Below, piece by piece: positions 24,143 through 32,181 of a stretch of 61,474 bases of DNA. The stretch's first letter is position 1; each line of letters begins with the position of its first letter. The notes beneath the pieces are model-generated. The model ran no database searches. It saw only the letters and a program-made list of their open reading frames with translations, and was not told where the DNA came from. This stretch comes from a virus, in the IMG/VR virus record IMGVR_UViG_3300050132_000042, positions 1 through 61,474 of that record. The stretch is one strand, 5' to 3'. The position numbers were made by a program, and so were the translations under genes.

Positions 24143-24475
24143 ATGAAAACCGCGAACATTGCTCCCGCCTACGCCGGTCTTTACGCTGGGCTATGCGAGG
24201 TGGCCCGAGAGAACGGCTACGCCCTGGCGATCCACGGCTCCCTCGCCAACGACATGGATCTGGTGGCCGTTCCCTGGATTGATGAGGCCGTGGCTCCCGA
24301 GGTTCTGGCCGAGGCCATATGGAAGCGCGTCCAATGGCTCAACCACCAGAACCAGTTCCCCTACCAGCCCAGTGCCATGCCCCATGGTCGCCTTGCGTGG
24401 TTCTTCCCGCTGCTCCAGGCCCCGCCAAACGAGGGCCGCTCTGGGATCGACCTTTCCATTACCCCGCGCACCTAG
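24143..24475 (+). CDS. Nucleotidyltransferase-like conserved phage protein
   Basis: 110 residues. The segment LAIHGSLANDMDLVAVPW resembles the GS...DxD core of minimal nucleotidyltransferases. Short phage proteins with this motif followed by PHGRLAWFF are widespread and uncharacterised. The ATG follows CAGGAGACTGCCG. Catalysis is not proven and the acidic residues are fewer than in true enzymes. Confidence 0.7.
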   Translation: MKTANIAPAYAGLYAGLCEVARENGYALAIHGSLANDMDLVAVPWIDEAVAPEVLAEAIWKRVQWLNHQNQFPYQPSAMPHGRLAWFFPLLQAPPNEGRSGIDLSITPRT

Positions 24476-24517
24476 CGCACCTGTCCATTATCAGCCGTCT
24501 AACTAAAGGAGAACAGC

Positions 24518-24757
24518 ATGAAGAAGAAACTGCTCAGAGCAATCATCAACCTGATCGAAGACCTGAAAAGCAGTCAGCGTGAAGACGCGATTCGTGCCGA
24601 CGAACGCAAGCGCATCTTCAAGTTCTTCGACGGCAGCGAATCACTGACTGACTATCCGTTCGTCGTTACTCACTTCAATGATCGAAACAAGGACGGCGAC
24701 CCGTCGTTATACAGTGGCGACGACCTGCGCAAGATCCTGAAGGATGGTGTGCTGTGA
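24518..24757 (+). CDS. Small hypothetical protein
   Basis: 79 residues, with a helical N-terminus (MKKKLLRAIINLIEDLKSSQ). The C-terminus is acidic. AAAGGAGAAC precedes the ATG. The stop overlaps the GTG start of the next membrane protein. Function unknown. Confidence 0.65.
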   Translation: MKKKLLRAIINLIEDLKSSQREDAIRADERKRIFKFFDGSESLTDYPFVVTHFNDRNKDGDPSLYSGDDLRKILKDGVL

Positions 24758-24915
24758 TCAAGCGGGCGAGCTTCCTGGACATCACATCCATTGCAGTCCT
24801 ATCCACGGCCATTACGGTGGGTGCCCAGGCCACGCCGATCAAGTGGGGTGTGCTTGCATTCATCGCGGCCATCGCGATGCTGCATCTCTTGGACAGCATC
24901 AGGAGGAAAGTATGA
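24754..24915 (+). CDS. Small membrane protein with two hydrophobic segments
   Basis: 53 residues from GTG 24754. Two hydrophobic stretches (DITSIAVLSTAITVGAQ and WGVLAFIAAIAMLHLL) are likely membrane helices. It overlaps both neighbours. First of three tiny membrane proteins in a row. Confidence 0.6.
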   Translation: MIKRASFLDITSIAVLSTAITVGAQATPIKWGVLAFIAAIAMLHLLDSIRRKV

Positions 24916-25064
24916 ACTCGCTCATGTTGGTCATGGTGCTGCTGATGTCGCTCACGATCACGCTCGCGTTCTTCTGCCCGCTCGAATACAAGTACGCGGC
25001 AGTGATCCCGCTGATCGCCATGGCGTTCCTGGCCCGACTGTTCATCTGGGGACGACGCACATGA
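24912..25064 (+). CDS. Small membrane protein
   Basis: 50 residues, almost entirely two membrane helices (LMLVMVLLMSLTITLAFF and AAVIPLIAMAFLARLF). CAGGAGGAAAG precedes the ATG. It overlaps both neighbours. The function could be a membrane effector or inhibitor, which is speculative. Confidence 0.62.
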   Translation: MNSLMLVMVLLMSLTITLAFFCPLEYKYAAVIPLIAMAFLARLFIWGRRT

Positions 25065-25243
25065 ACAAGCTGAAGTGGAATCTTCTGATGCTCAAGCTCG
25101 ATGTCGATATCGGCTTGGTATCGATGATAGTGTTTCTGATCGTCCTGCTGATCATCTGCTTCTCGGTCAGCTACGGCATGACACGCTGGCAGGATCATGA
25201 AGCGGTGAAGTGGAATGTGGAACATCACAGGAGCAACTCATGA
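25061..25243 (+). CDS. Small single-span membrane protein
   Basis: 60 residues with one strong membrane helix (GLVSMIVFLIVLLIICFSVS) and a charged C-terminal tail. The start ATG overlaps the previous stop. The ribosome site is weak, so expression probably depends on coupling. Confidence 0.62.
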   Translation: MNKLKWNLLMLKLDVDIGLVSMIVFLIVLLIICFSVSYGMTRWQDHEAVKWNVEHHRSNS

Positions 25244-25761
25244 GATCATCCGATCTTTGTCATGGCGATGTGCTGCTGTTCAACTGGCAAGCGCACCAGA
25301 GCATCTACGAGCGCGGTATCCGACTGATCACCGGCAGTCGGTTCGTGCATTGCGCCATCGTGCAGGAAGTTATTCTTGGGCCATACGTAAGAACCATTCT
25401 CGTGCTGGAACAGCTTCAGGAACGCCGCTGTGAGCCGGTCGAACTGTACAAGCCAGATCCGCAGTGCTCGATCATCTGCATGCGCCCCAAGTTCACGCCG
25501 CTGCCGTTCAACGCTGCTTTCGTGAATCACGCAGGATACAACTACTGGTCCATCGCTGACTCGCTGATCAATCACTTGCTGCACAGGCTCACGCTGAAGC
25601 GCTGGCAGTTCAGGCCCATGCTCACCAAGCTGAAGCCCGACCTGTATGACTGCTCGCAGCTTGTTGCGAAGCTGCTGAATGACAAGCTGTGGCAGACGCA
25701 GGAGCCCGACGACTTCTTCAACAATTCTGCATTCGACAATCTCGGAATCATCGAGTGGTGA
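25240..25761 (+). CDS. Permuted NlpC/P60-like (YiiX-type) cysteine hydrolase fold
   Basis: 173 residues. HGDVLLFNW near residue 9 and ITGSRFVHCAIV near 35, with a His, come before DLYDCSQLVAKLL near 138, with the candidate nucleophile Cys. His before Cys is the circularly permuted order of the YiiX/YaeF group of NlpC/P60-like proteins. Possible activities are peptidase, amidase or acyl hydrolase. It follows three tiny membrane proteins, far from the lysis genes, so cell-surface remodelling or superinfection control is as likely as lysis. Confidence 0.75.
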   Translation: MRSSDLCHGDVLLFNWQAHQSIYERGIRLITGSRFVHCAIVQEVILGPYVRTILVLEQLQERRCEPVELYKPDPQCSIICMRPKFTPLPFNAAFVNHAGYNYWSIADSLINHLLHRLTLKRWQFRPMLTKLKPDLYDCSQLVAKLLNDKLWQTQEPDDFFNNSAFDNLGIIEW

Positions 25762-25781
25762 AATCCTTCAAGGAGGAACTC

Positions 25782-26114
25782 ATGTCCGCAATCTCTGCAA
25801 TCGGCGGCTCAGCCGCTCCTGCATCACCCCACGCAGTCTCTCCTGCTGCTCATGCGCCTCATGGTGGTCACAAGCATGGCGGGCAGAACGACGACGTGCT
25901 GATCATCAGCCAGGATGGCATGGACGCACTCGCTGCATCGTCCGGCACAGTTGATCTGGTCGATCACAAGCATCATAAGCACCATCATGATCTTGCCCTG
26001 CTGGTCTACACGGACCCACGCATGGGTCATGGCCATGCGCAGTCATCAGGCGCAGTCGCCGCAGTGGGCACGGCTGGCTCTGCTGCTCCATCAGGCGGGG
26101 GCGCGGCGAAATGA
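25782..26114 (+). CDS. His-rich low-complexity protein
   Basis: 110 residues from ATG 25782 with AAGGAGGAAC upstream. It is Ala/Ser/Gly-rich with His clusters (HAPHGGHKHGG and DHKHHKHHHDL). A short folded-looking segment DVLIISQDGMDALA lies between them. It is likely to bind divalent metal. No family recognised. Confidence 0.6.
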   Translation: MSAISAIGGSAAPASPHAVSPAAHAPHGGHKHGGQNDDVLIISQDGMDALAASSGTVDLVDHKHHKHHHDLALLVYTDPRMGHGHAQSSGAVAAVGTAGSAAPSGGGAAK

Positions 26115-26266
26115 AACGTGACAGCGCATGGGATGCATCTCGCGTTCCTGATGTGCTGATTGGGTGCAGTCGGCTCATACGGGAACTGATCGTCGAGCGG
26201 GAACAACTCAAGAAACAGGTCAAAGCATTGCGGGAAGAACTGCTGTCATGCAAGGAGCATCGATGA
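26111..26266 (+). CDS. Small coiled-coil protein
   Basis: 51 residues with a coiled-coil C-terminal half (LIRELIVEREQLKKQVKALR). Overlaps both neighbours by ATGA junctions. Function unknown. Confidence 0.6.
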   Translation: MKRDSAWDASRVPDVLIGCSRLIRELIVEREQLKKQVKALREELLSCKEHR

Positions 26267-27339
26267 AAATCATATCGATCACCGTATCATCCGATACGAA
26301 AGAAGCAATCATCGGTGACGCACTGCGTTCAGTCATTGACTGGGTCGACATCGCGTTGCTGGTGCATATTCCCGGCTTCGGTGACGACCGTACGCAGAAA
26401 ATATTCAATCATATTGCCGGAAGCAAGATGCGCATGATCGCGGTGGGCCACGACGACCCGTTCGCTGAGATGCGCAACGCTGGACTGCGCTTCTGCGATG
26501 ATCAGTATGAGGATGTGTGGTCGTGCCAGCTTGACACTGATGAGCGCATGATGCTCAACAACGTGAACATTCGTGCCACGTTGGCCAAGCTCGACAAGAG
26601 CGTGCAGGCTGTCACGGTGTTCGATGACACTGGTGCGTACGATAAGGTGCGCTTCATCCGGCATCCCACTGGGCTGCGATACTTCCAGAACTTTCACGAG
26701 GAACTGGTACCCGAGCCCGTGACTCGCTCGATCACCGGGGTCCGCTTCCATGAACTGTCGAAGACACCCGAGCAGATCGTCGAGCGCGTGAAGCGGCAAG
26801 TGATCGAAGCGCAAGCGCAGATCGAGATTGAGCCCGACAACCCACGCTGGCATTACTACCGAGCATCAGCGCTGGAGAAGCTAGGTCAGACTCAGGAAGC
26901 GATTGCGGCATACATGGGCGCAATCGAACGATTCAAGAACGATGAGCCGAGGGCGTGGTGCTGCTTCCGCATTGCCTGCTGCTATGCGGGCATCGGCGAT
27001 TCAGTGCGGGCAATCGGCACAGCACTGCATGGCATGGTGTACCAGCCGAACTACCCTGAACTGCCGTGGCTGATCGCGTCGATCTGCATGTCACAGAACA
27101 AACCGTACGATGCGCTGCACTGGGCCAGGATCGCCGCGCTGAACAACTGGTCGCGCAAGCGGGCCACAGAGATCAACCGCATCGGCTTCAAGGAGCCGCT
27201 CGCGCTGTACGAGGGACCGTACCAGATCATGATGACTGCGAACAACATGATCGGCAGATCATTCGATGCAGCGTGGGCTGCGGGCGAGATGAGGCAGGCG
27301 ATCAAGGCGCGCAAGCAATTCTTCGAGCAAGGTAGATAG
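26263..27339 (+). CDS. Glycosyltransferase (GT-A, family 2-like) with TPR-like C-terminus
   Basis: 358 residues. The N-terminus KIISITVSSDTKEAIIGDAL and the central WSCQLDTDERM, with a DxD-type metal site near residue 95, match GT-A glycosyltransferases that use nucleotide sugars. Residues of about 185-290 have TPR-like helical pairs (YYRASALEKLGQTQEAIAAY). It may glycosylate phage DNA, a virion protein or the host surface; the target is unknown. It is the last gene of the rightward arm. The alternative start is ATG 26248. Confidence 0.78.
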   Translation: MKIISITVSSDTKEAIIGDALRSVIDWVDIALLVHIPGFGDDRTQKIFNHIAGSKMRMIAVGHDDPFAEMRNAGLRFCDDQYEDVWSCQLDTDERMMLNNVNIRATLAKLDKSVQAVTVFDDTGAYDKVRFIRHPTGLRYFQNFHEELVPEPVTRSITGVRFHELSKTPEQIVERVKRQVIEAQAQIEIEPDNPRWHYYRASALEKLGQTQEAIAAYMGAIERFKNDEPRAWCCFRIACCYAGIGDSVRAIGTALHGMVYQPNYPELPWLIASICMSQNKPYDALHWARIAALNNWSRKRATEINRIGFKEPLALYEGPYQIMMTANNMIGRSFDAAWAAGEMRQAIKARKQFFEQGR

Positions 27340-27340
27340 C

Positions 27341-27369
27341 AATGCCCCGGTGCTGAACCGGGGCATTTT
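27341..27369. terminator. Bidirectional intrinsic terminator between converging arms
   Basis: Arms AATGCCCCGGT (27341-27351) and ACCGGGGCATT (27357-27367) pair perfectly around GCTGA and are followed by TTC on the right. It lies between the rightward glycosyltransferase gene and the last leftward gene, so it can end both transcripts. Confidence 0.85.
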
Positions 27370-27376
27370 CATGTAC

Positions 27377-27970
27377 TCAGAACCGGATCATCAGACTGAC
27401 TGCGACCTCGCCGCCATGCAGCACGCCCCCCGCTGGTGTCGTCATGGATACGAAACCAACCCTGCCGCCCAGCCGGAACGGGCCGATATCCCGCTGCGCC
27501 AGGACGCTCCTGGTGTTGCCCCACGGGTTGACTGCGTATTCCAGGCCCGCCGCCCAGTTCAACGTCTTGGGGGCCTGCCCAGCGTTGACCACGACCGTAT
27601 CCTGACCCGAGACGACCGTGCCGTTCGGGCTGCTGGTGATGATTCGCTCGCCGCCATCGGGTTCCTTGACCAGTGACCAGTCGATAATGACCGGCGTGTG
27701 GGGCAGTTCGTCGGGCTGGATCGTAGCCTCGCCCGTGCGTTCGACGACATCACCTTTCGGGATGATCTGCTTCGGCTTGGCCTTCGGATTCTCCTTGCGC
27801 TCCAGAACCAGCGAGTTGTCGGTCTGCCGAACTTCCGGCTTCGGCGCGACTGCACTCGGCGGCAGCGGCTTCGGTTGGTACAACTTCCAACCGAGTCCAA
27901 GCCCCGAGGCGAACCCGGCAAGGACCAGCACCGAGCCCAGGATCACATACGACTTCGTTGTCATCGTCAT
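27377..27970 (-). CDS. Membrane-anchored protein of the lysis end, spanin-like candidate
   Basis: 197 residues. An N-terminal membrane helix (YVILGSVLVLAGFASGLGLG) and a Pro/Lys-rich stalk lead to a beta-rich C-terminal part (GLEYAVNPWG, GPFRLGGRVGF). The plan fits a periplasmic protein anchored in the inner membrane. It is the last gene of the late arm, right after the holin-like gene, which suggests a role in lysis. No lipobox was found in it or in an embedded frame, so calling it a spanin is tentative. Confidence 0.6.
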   Translation of the reverse strand: MTMTTKSYVILGSVLVLAGFASGLGLGWKLYQPKPLPPSAVAPKPEVRQTDNSLVLERKENPKAKPKQIIPKGDVVERTGEATIQPDELPHTPVIIDWSLVKEPDGGERIITSSPNGTVVSGQDTVVVNAGQAPKTLNWAAGLEYAVNPWGNTRSVLAQRDIGPFRLGGRVGFVSMTTPAGGVLHGGEVAVSLMIRF

Positions 27971-28245
27971 TGAGGATCACCCGCTTTCTGTGCATCATTC
28001 TTCTCCCTCGCACGAGTGGCCCATGTGCTGTTGACTTTGGTGACGGTCACAAGCCCAGCGAGCACCAAGAAGTTCTGATTCCAGCCATCAGTGAAGCCAG
28101 CCCCCTTGTACACACCATGACTGAGCCAGAACAGATCGCAGAGCACCGTCAATGAGTACGCGGCAAGCACGACATCGGCGGTGTGGTCTCCTGCATCCAT
28201 GAATTTCTGAAACCACATGATCAACCACCTCAGAATCGAGTTCAT
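27967..28245 (-). CDS. Holin-like small membrane protein
   Basis: 92 residues with two to three hydrophobic segments (LRWLIMWFQKF, VVLAAYSLTVLCDLFWLS and FLVLAGLVTVTKV) and a charged C-terminal tail. Its position between an endolysin-type gene and the terminal membrane protein supports a holin or related role. GGAGGTGACTG precedes the ATG. Confidence 0.65.
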   Translation of the reverse strand: MNSILRWLIMWFQKFMDAGDHTADVVLAAYSLTVLCDLFWLSHGVYKGAGFTDGWNQNFLVLAGLVTVTKVNSTWATRAREKNDAQKAGDPQ

Positions 28246-28309
28246 CAGTCACCTCCATGTCGTAATCAAGTTCACCCAAGTACGGATCGGGCCAGTACGG
28301 GTCAGGCAT
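28088..28309 (-). CDS. Doubtful small ORF overlapping the holin-like gene
   Basis: 73 residues. The start ATG at 28309 overlaps the endolysin stop (TGATG). Only the first about 21 codons, an acidic Tyr/Asp/Pro-rich segment (PDPYWPDPYLGELDYD), lie outside the holin-like gene. The rest overlaps it in another frame and is Cys/Arg-rich. It could be a short real protein or just a leader. Confidence 0.3.
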   Translation of the reverse strand: MPDPYWPDPYLGELDYDMEVTDELDSEVVDHVVSEIHGCRRPHRRCRACRVLIDGALRSVLAQSWCVQGGWLH

Positions 28310-28743
28310 CAGGTCGGTGTGACAGTCAGCGTGTCCGGCTTCATGCCTGCGAGCATGACGCGATAACCGTGCAGCGTGACAATGCAGCCTTCGCTCTCCT
28401 GCCCATACTTGGCCGAGTCGCTGCTTGGCCCATGCACATAGATGCCGTTGCGCCCGTACGTCTCGCCGCCGATCTGCTCCAGATGGCAGATGATCAGGCC
28501 GAGATGCGCGGGATATCCTAGTCGCGCAATGTCATCAGGAGTCATCGCCCACTCGTTGAATCGCCACAATCCATGCGGCAATGGGCCAATGCAATGATCG
28601 GCCTCGCACAGCGGATTGTTCTTCCCCTGGATGCCAGTGGGGTTGCTATCGTTGCCTGACCACGAACAGTTGAGCGGCACGATCACAATGCCGTTGTCCT
28701 TGGTCCACACTCCGTTGATCTGCGTATAATTGAGGTTGAGCAT
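28309..28743 (-). CDS. Endolysin candidate with YkuD-like (DUF2778-type) fold
   Basis: 144 residues. GIYVHGPSSDSA followed by ESEGCIVT supplies the His and SxGC-type Cys of L,D-transpeptidase-like domains. CIGPLPHGLWRF is typical of the DUF2778 version, found in some phage lysis regions. The likely substrate is peptidoglycan. It sits between two small membrane proteins, in a lysis cassette. Hydrolytic rather than transpeptidase activity is an inference. Confidence 0.78.
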   Translation of the reverse strand: MLNLNYTQINGVWTKDNGIVIVPLNCSWSGNDSNPTGIQGKNNPLCEADHCIGPLPHGLWRFNEWAMTPDDIARLGYPAHLGLIICHLEQIGGETYGRNGIYVHGPSSDSAKYGQESEGCIVTLHGYRVMLAGMKPDTLTVTPT

Positions 28744-29084
28744 CAGTGGGCTCCGTCGCTGTGAGTTTCTATCGGGCTGGTTCTGCGTATCGGCATTGGT
28801 GAACGAGCGATGTGCTGCATCAACGATTCCTTGATCTGCTGAACATCCACCTGAAGCTGGCCGATAGCGCGCTCGTCCAGCGTGCGTCGATCACGGTCAT
28901 TGGTCTGATTCGCCTCGACTGCGGCCAGCTTGCCTGACAAGTCTCGTACTTCAGTGGTCAGGTCATGCAGTGCGTTGATGATACCCGCGCCGATCACGCC
29001 AATTAGCACAGTGACGATGCCCACCAGCGTAGGCACCATGATGTCGAATAGTGATTTCCTTCTGCGGTCAGTCATCGGCATCAT
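28743..29084 (-). CDS. Membrane protein with coiled coil, lysis cassette
   Basis: 113 residues. A basic N-terminus precedes one membrane helix (IMVPTLVGIVTVLIGVIGAG) and then a coiled coil (LTTEVRDLSGKLAAVEANQ). Topology is like an i-spanin or hemolysin XhlA-type protein. The first of three start ATGs (29084, 29081, 29075) is given; GTAGGGGCA precedes them. Confidence 0.7.
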   Translation of the reverse strand: MMPMTDRRRKSLFDIMVPTLVGIVTVLIGVIGAGIINALHDLTTEVRDLSGKLAAVEANQTNDRDRRTLDERAIGQLQVDVQQIKESLMQHIARSPMPIRRTSPIETHSDGAH

Positions 29085-29089
29085 TGCCC

Positions 29090-30235
29090 CTACGTCTTGA
29101 TGATGAAGTTGACGGTGACATACGGAGGAAGCGACGTGGCAGTAGTGGCTGTACCACTCACGGCCCCGGTATTACCCGTTGAACTCGGAGTGGCATGGCC
29201 ATTCTCGAAGACGTACCCAGGAGCCCCTTCAGCGCTTGCATCGGCTGTTTCAATACTTGGCCCGACGTGGACGTGAGCGATCAGGGCTTGTGCCGAACCG
29301 CCTGAAGCGCCGAGTGCGTACGACCCATTGTGGCCGATGGGGAAGTTGCCGCCCATGTTGGGCACATTGAAGGTCAACGAGCCATCGCCTGCGCCATATG
29401 TCGTGCTGATTGCAGTGAACAATGCCGCATAGGTTGCACGGCTCACGGCTGAGCCATCGCAGAGCAGGAACCCGGAGGGCGCGGACGATCCGCCGAATGG
29501 CAGAATAGCTGCCACAGGGACAGATGATGCCGGAGTGACGGAATATTGGGATGGGACTGGATTCACCAGTACAAACGATGTCGTTGCAGCATCCCAGAAG
29601 CATTCGTAAATGACACCGCTTACGATGTCACCAGCTTGTACTGCTGACCCATCATTTCGCACAAGCGGATGAGTGCCTGAACCCACATCAAGAGTGCCAG
29701 CAGTCGTGCTGGTCGTACTGGCCTTGAACGCAAATCTCATACCTCTATAGAGTTGCGCGGTGCCGGGGATGGTGGCAATAACAAATGCATTCGTGCCCCC
29801 TGTATCAATCGCATAGTTACCTGCACATGCTGTATTGCCGCCGCCCCACACGGCCCAATCCACGTTATCGACATTGGCGAACGTGTTCGGGTCACTACTT
29901 GCCCCAGCAGTCAAGCACTGGAATGAGTGAGAGAAATCATTAGATGCGATCACAGCGCCGATAGGATAACCCACAGCGGACGCAAAGGAACTATCCCACT
30001 TAAAGCGACCCCCTGCGTTGCTGTAGACGAGCACCGAACTCAACTCATAATATATGCCATTGAAGTCCTGCCCCGCAGGGGGGACGCCACCGGAACTGAT
30101 TGGCTCCATGGTGACAGGTGGAAATCCATCATGCCACGATGCGTTAGGCGATGCTGATGGATACGAAATGATATTCTTCAGCCCAGCATATGCAAAGGGC
30201 TGCTGGAGGATGGTGGGGTATGCTGGACCGCTCAT
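29090..30235 (-). CDS. Tail fibre / receptor-binding protein with collar domain
   Basis: 381 residues. The N-terminal about 100 residues are probably the attachment region. The C-terminal half contains the phage tail collar pattern ILPFGGSSAPSGFLLCDGS then TYGAGDGSLTFNVPNMGGNF. Low-complexity Gly/Ser/Thr strands and a C-terminal PPYVTVNFIIKT complete it, typical for short-tail-fibre tips. It is the last tail gene before the lysis cassette. Confidence 0.85.
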   Translation of the reverse strand: MSGPAYPTILQQPFAYAGLKNIISYPSASPNASWHDGFPPVTMEPISSGGVPPAGQDFNGIYYELSSVLVYSNAGGRFKWDSSFASAVGYPIGAVIASNDFSHSFQCLTAGASSDPNTFANVDNVDWAVWGGGNTACAGNYAIDTGGTNAFVIATIPGTAQLYRGMRFAFKASTTSTTAGTLDVGSGTHPLVRNDGSAVQAGDIVSGVIYECFWDAATTSFVLVNPVPSQYSVTPASSVPVAAILPFGGSSAPSGFLLCDGSAVSRATYAALFTAISTTYGAGDGSLTFNVPNMGGNFPIGHNGSYALGASGGSAQALIAHVHVGPSIETADASAEGAPGYVFENGHATPSSTGNTGAVSGTATTATSLPPYVTVNFIIKT

Positions 30236-30256
30236 GCTGATGCTCCTGTTGGTTAG

Positions 30257-30934
30257 TTAAGATTGAACCGTGTGCTTGATAGTGGCACCGAACGTGCCTT
30301 GACCGAATGGTTGTAGACCCGTTCCAGCAAACCCAAAACAAGTGGCCGTGTCAATGGTAAGAATGTACGAGAGAACGCCAACGGGTCGTTGAAGCGCGCC
30401 AGACGTTGTGAGAATGGCCAGATCTGTATCTGTGAGTACAAATCCGAAGAAGTACTGCATTTCCATATTACCGATATCTATAACGTATGCCTTGAGTCCT
30501 GCGTATGGCCTACCCGGAGCCAGGAACAAGTTATAGAGAATCAGATTAATCACAGGCGCAGAGCAGTCATTGATATTGGAAAGCGCCTTGGCAAGAAGCA
30601 ATGTTCGGTAGTCGTCGTCACTAAGATCAAATGGGACTGACACGAAGTAGCCATCATAAAATGGTGCTTGATCAAACGGCTGATAGCCGCCCCCCTCGCT
30701 GAAACCAAAATAAGTCACGCTTGGGTCAGGCACATCTATCGCGCGAGACACACCAACTCGTCTGCCCCACATATCGAGACCGTAGCCCTCTGCTGTGCTG
30801 ATATTCCATACCTTAGTAATGAAATCCTGAAGATTGGAACGTGGGTCGATATCATCATTCCAATCTGCCAAGATCTGCATGATGATTGGGCTATTTGCGT
30901 ACTGGCTTGCTATCGCCTGAATTGGATTGATCAT
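30257..30934 (-). CDS. DUF2612-type baseplate protein
   Basis: 225 residues. LQDFITKVWNISTAEGYGLDMWGRRVGVSR early and DYRTLLLAKALSNINDCSAP in the middle (shown in parts: WNISTAEGYGLDMWG, RTLLLAKALSNIND) match DUF2612 tail proteins, which play the role of tail protein I between baseplate wedge and fibre. Its start overlaps the baseplate J gene end. The last about 80 residues may contact the fibre. Confidence 0.85.
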   Translation of the reverse strand: MINPIQAIASQYANSPIIMQILADWNDDIDPRSNLQDFITKVWNISTAEGYGLDMWGRRVGVSRAIDVPDPSVTYFGFSEGGGYQPFDQAPFYDGYFVSVPFDLSDDDYRTLLLAKALSNINDCSAPVINLILYNLFLAPGRPYAGLKAYVIDIGNMEMQYFFGFVLTDTDLAILTTSGALQRPVGVLSYILTIDTATCFGFAGTGLQPFGQGTFGATIKHTVQS

Positions 30935-32172
30935 ACGATCCCCACCTGAATAGTGCTGCCATCAATGGGCACATGAGGATATTGATCAATATTAGTCGGT
31001 AAATCGAGACCGCTGGGGTTGGGTGCAGCGCCCACCCCGATACTGATAACCTGAACGTTTGGCGACACGCCACTGACTGGGCCGTACAATGACCCCGCAT
31101 AAACTGTGCTACCAATAGCCCCAAATGTATTGTTGGGGGTGCTGAATAAACTTAATATTTCCGACTTGATCAGATCTGCAAGATTCGCGGGTAGCCCCGG
31201 TATGAATTTGATCACGATGTTGATGTAGATATTTACAGCAGATGGTTGCTCGTATGTCACCGAGTATTGGGGGTACGGGGGCGACAATAACGATCTATCC
31301 TCAACTGTCAATGTAGTGTTTCCATTGTAGTCGCATCCCACACTTTTCTTTGACCAAATTGCATTGGCGATGGACTGAGGGTCTCCACCCAGAGCGGCCA
31401 CGTACACCGAGTGCGCCGCGAGTGCTACGCCGCCGATGACTGCTACAGTATTAGTAAAGTTTTCAGTGACATAGACATTGCTGGGAGTATTTGGTACGGG
31501 CAGATCAGCACCGCTAGAAATGACAGCAGCACGGATTGACTGCAAGTTAGCTACTGCATTCGCTGCAACCGATGCCTGTCTGCGCAACTCAAAATCTTGT
31601 GACGACTCGACGTTTGTACCTTCGATCAAATCATCAGGGTTCACAATGCCAGACCACCCCGGCACAGCCAAGTAGATCTGATTAAGCTTGCCAGATACAC
31701 ATGGGATCGGGCCAGTTTTCTGATTGGCGAAATTCAGAATGATCGAACCAGAAGGGGGGATCGTTCCGCCATCCTGACAGAGATAAATATTCTGATTGTT
31801 GTCGCTGGCCTGCGCATTCACAGGAATGACCGTTCCCGGAAGTCCAGTACAGACACACGGCCCATTCGTGGCAGTGGCCGGGAACCGAGTCTGAAAGTAG
31901 AGCAGCCCTATGGCATCCTGCATCGACCCCTGTGCGAACTGCGGATCGACCTGAGATACGAAATATGCAAACAGATCATTCTTATCCGCGATGTACGCGG
32001 ACACAGAAGTAGCAAGCTGCCCCTGCGGCGTCGACAGCGCTTCAGGAGATGACGCGTTGAGCGTGCCGCCGAACGCCGAATTTATATCTGCCATAACGGC
32101 ACTGAGAACGTCGGCATCTGCCGGTTCTATATACCCGGTAGGGCCAAGGACGGGTTCCGGAACAGTTGACAT
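30931..32172 (-). CDS. Baseplate wedge protein J-like
   Basis: 413 residues. The N-terminal SAYIADKNDLFAYFVSQVDP and GSMQDAIGLLYFQTRFPA, then GTVIPVNAQASD and the central ELRRQASVAANAVANLQSI and GVALAAHSVYVAALGG, are the usual landmarks of Mu gp47 / P2 J-like baseplate proteins. Length is in the normal range. It lies between the gp25-like and DUF2612-type genes, the expected wedge order. Confidence 0.9.
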   Translation of the reverse strand: MSTVPEPVLGPTGYIEPADADVLSAVMADINSAFGGTLNASSPEALSTPQGQLATSVSAYIADKNDLFAYFVSQVDPQFAQGSMQDAIGLLYFQTRFPATATNGPCVCTGLPGTVIPVNAQASDNNQNIYLCQDGGTIPPSGSIILNFANQKTGPIPCVSGKLNQIYLAVPGWSGIVNPDDLIEGTNVESSQDFELRRQASVAANAVANLQSIRAAVISSGADLPVPNTPSNVYVTENFTNTVAVIGGVALAAHSVYVAALGGDPQSIANAIWSKKSVGCDYNGNTTLTVEDRSLLSPPYPQYSVTYEQPSAVNIYINIVIKFIPGLPANLADLIKSEILSLFSTPNNTFGAIGSTVYAGSLYGPVSGVSPNVQVISIGVGAAPNPSGLDLPTNIDQYPHVPIDGSTIQVGIV

Positions 32173-32181
32173 AATCGACCC

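Larger units (their letters stand above)
23472..24500 (+). repeat. Recurrent CCTGTCCA(G) gene-junction leaders
   Basis: The words TAGCGCCTGTCCAGGAG (from 23475), TAGCACCTGTCCAGATGCGG (from 23633), TAATCTGTCCAGATGCGGG (from 23799), TAGCACCTGTCCAGGAG (from 24119) and TAGCGCACCTGTCC (from 24473) occur at consecutive gene junctions. They start at the stop codon of one gene and end near the ribosome site of the next. A related CCTGTCCA lies at about 23237 before the first gene. Confidence 0.85.
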
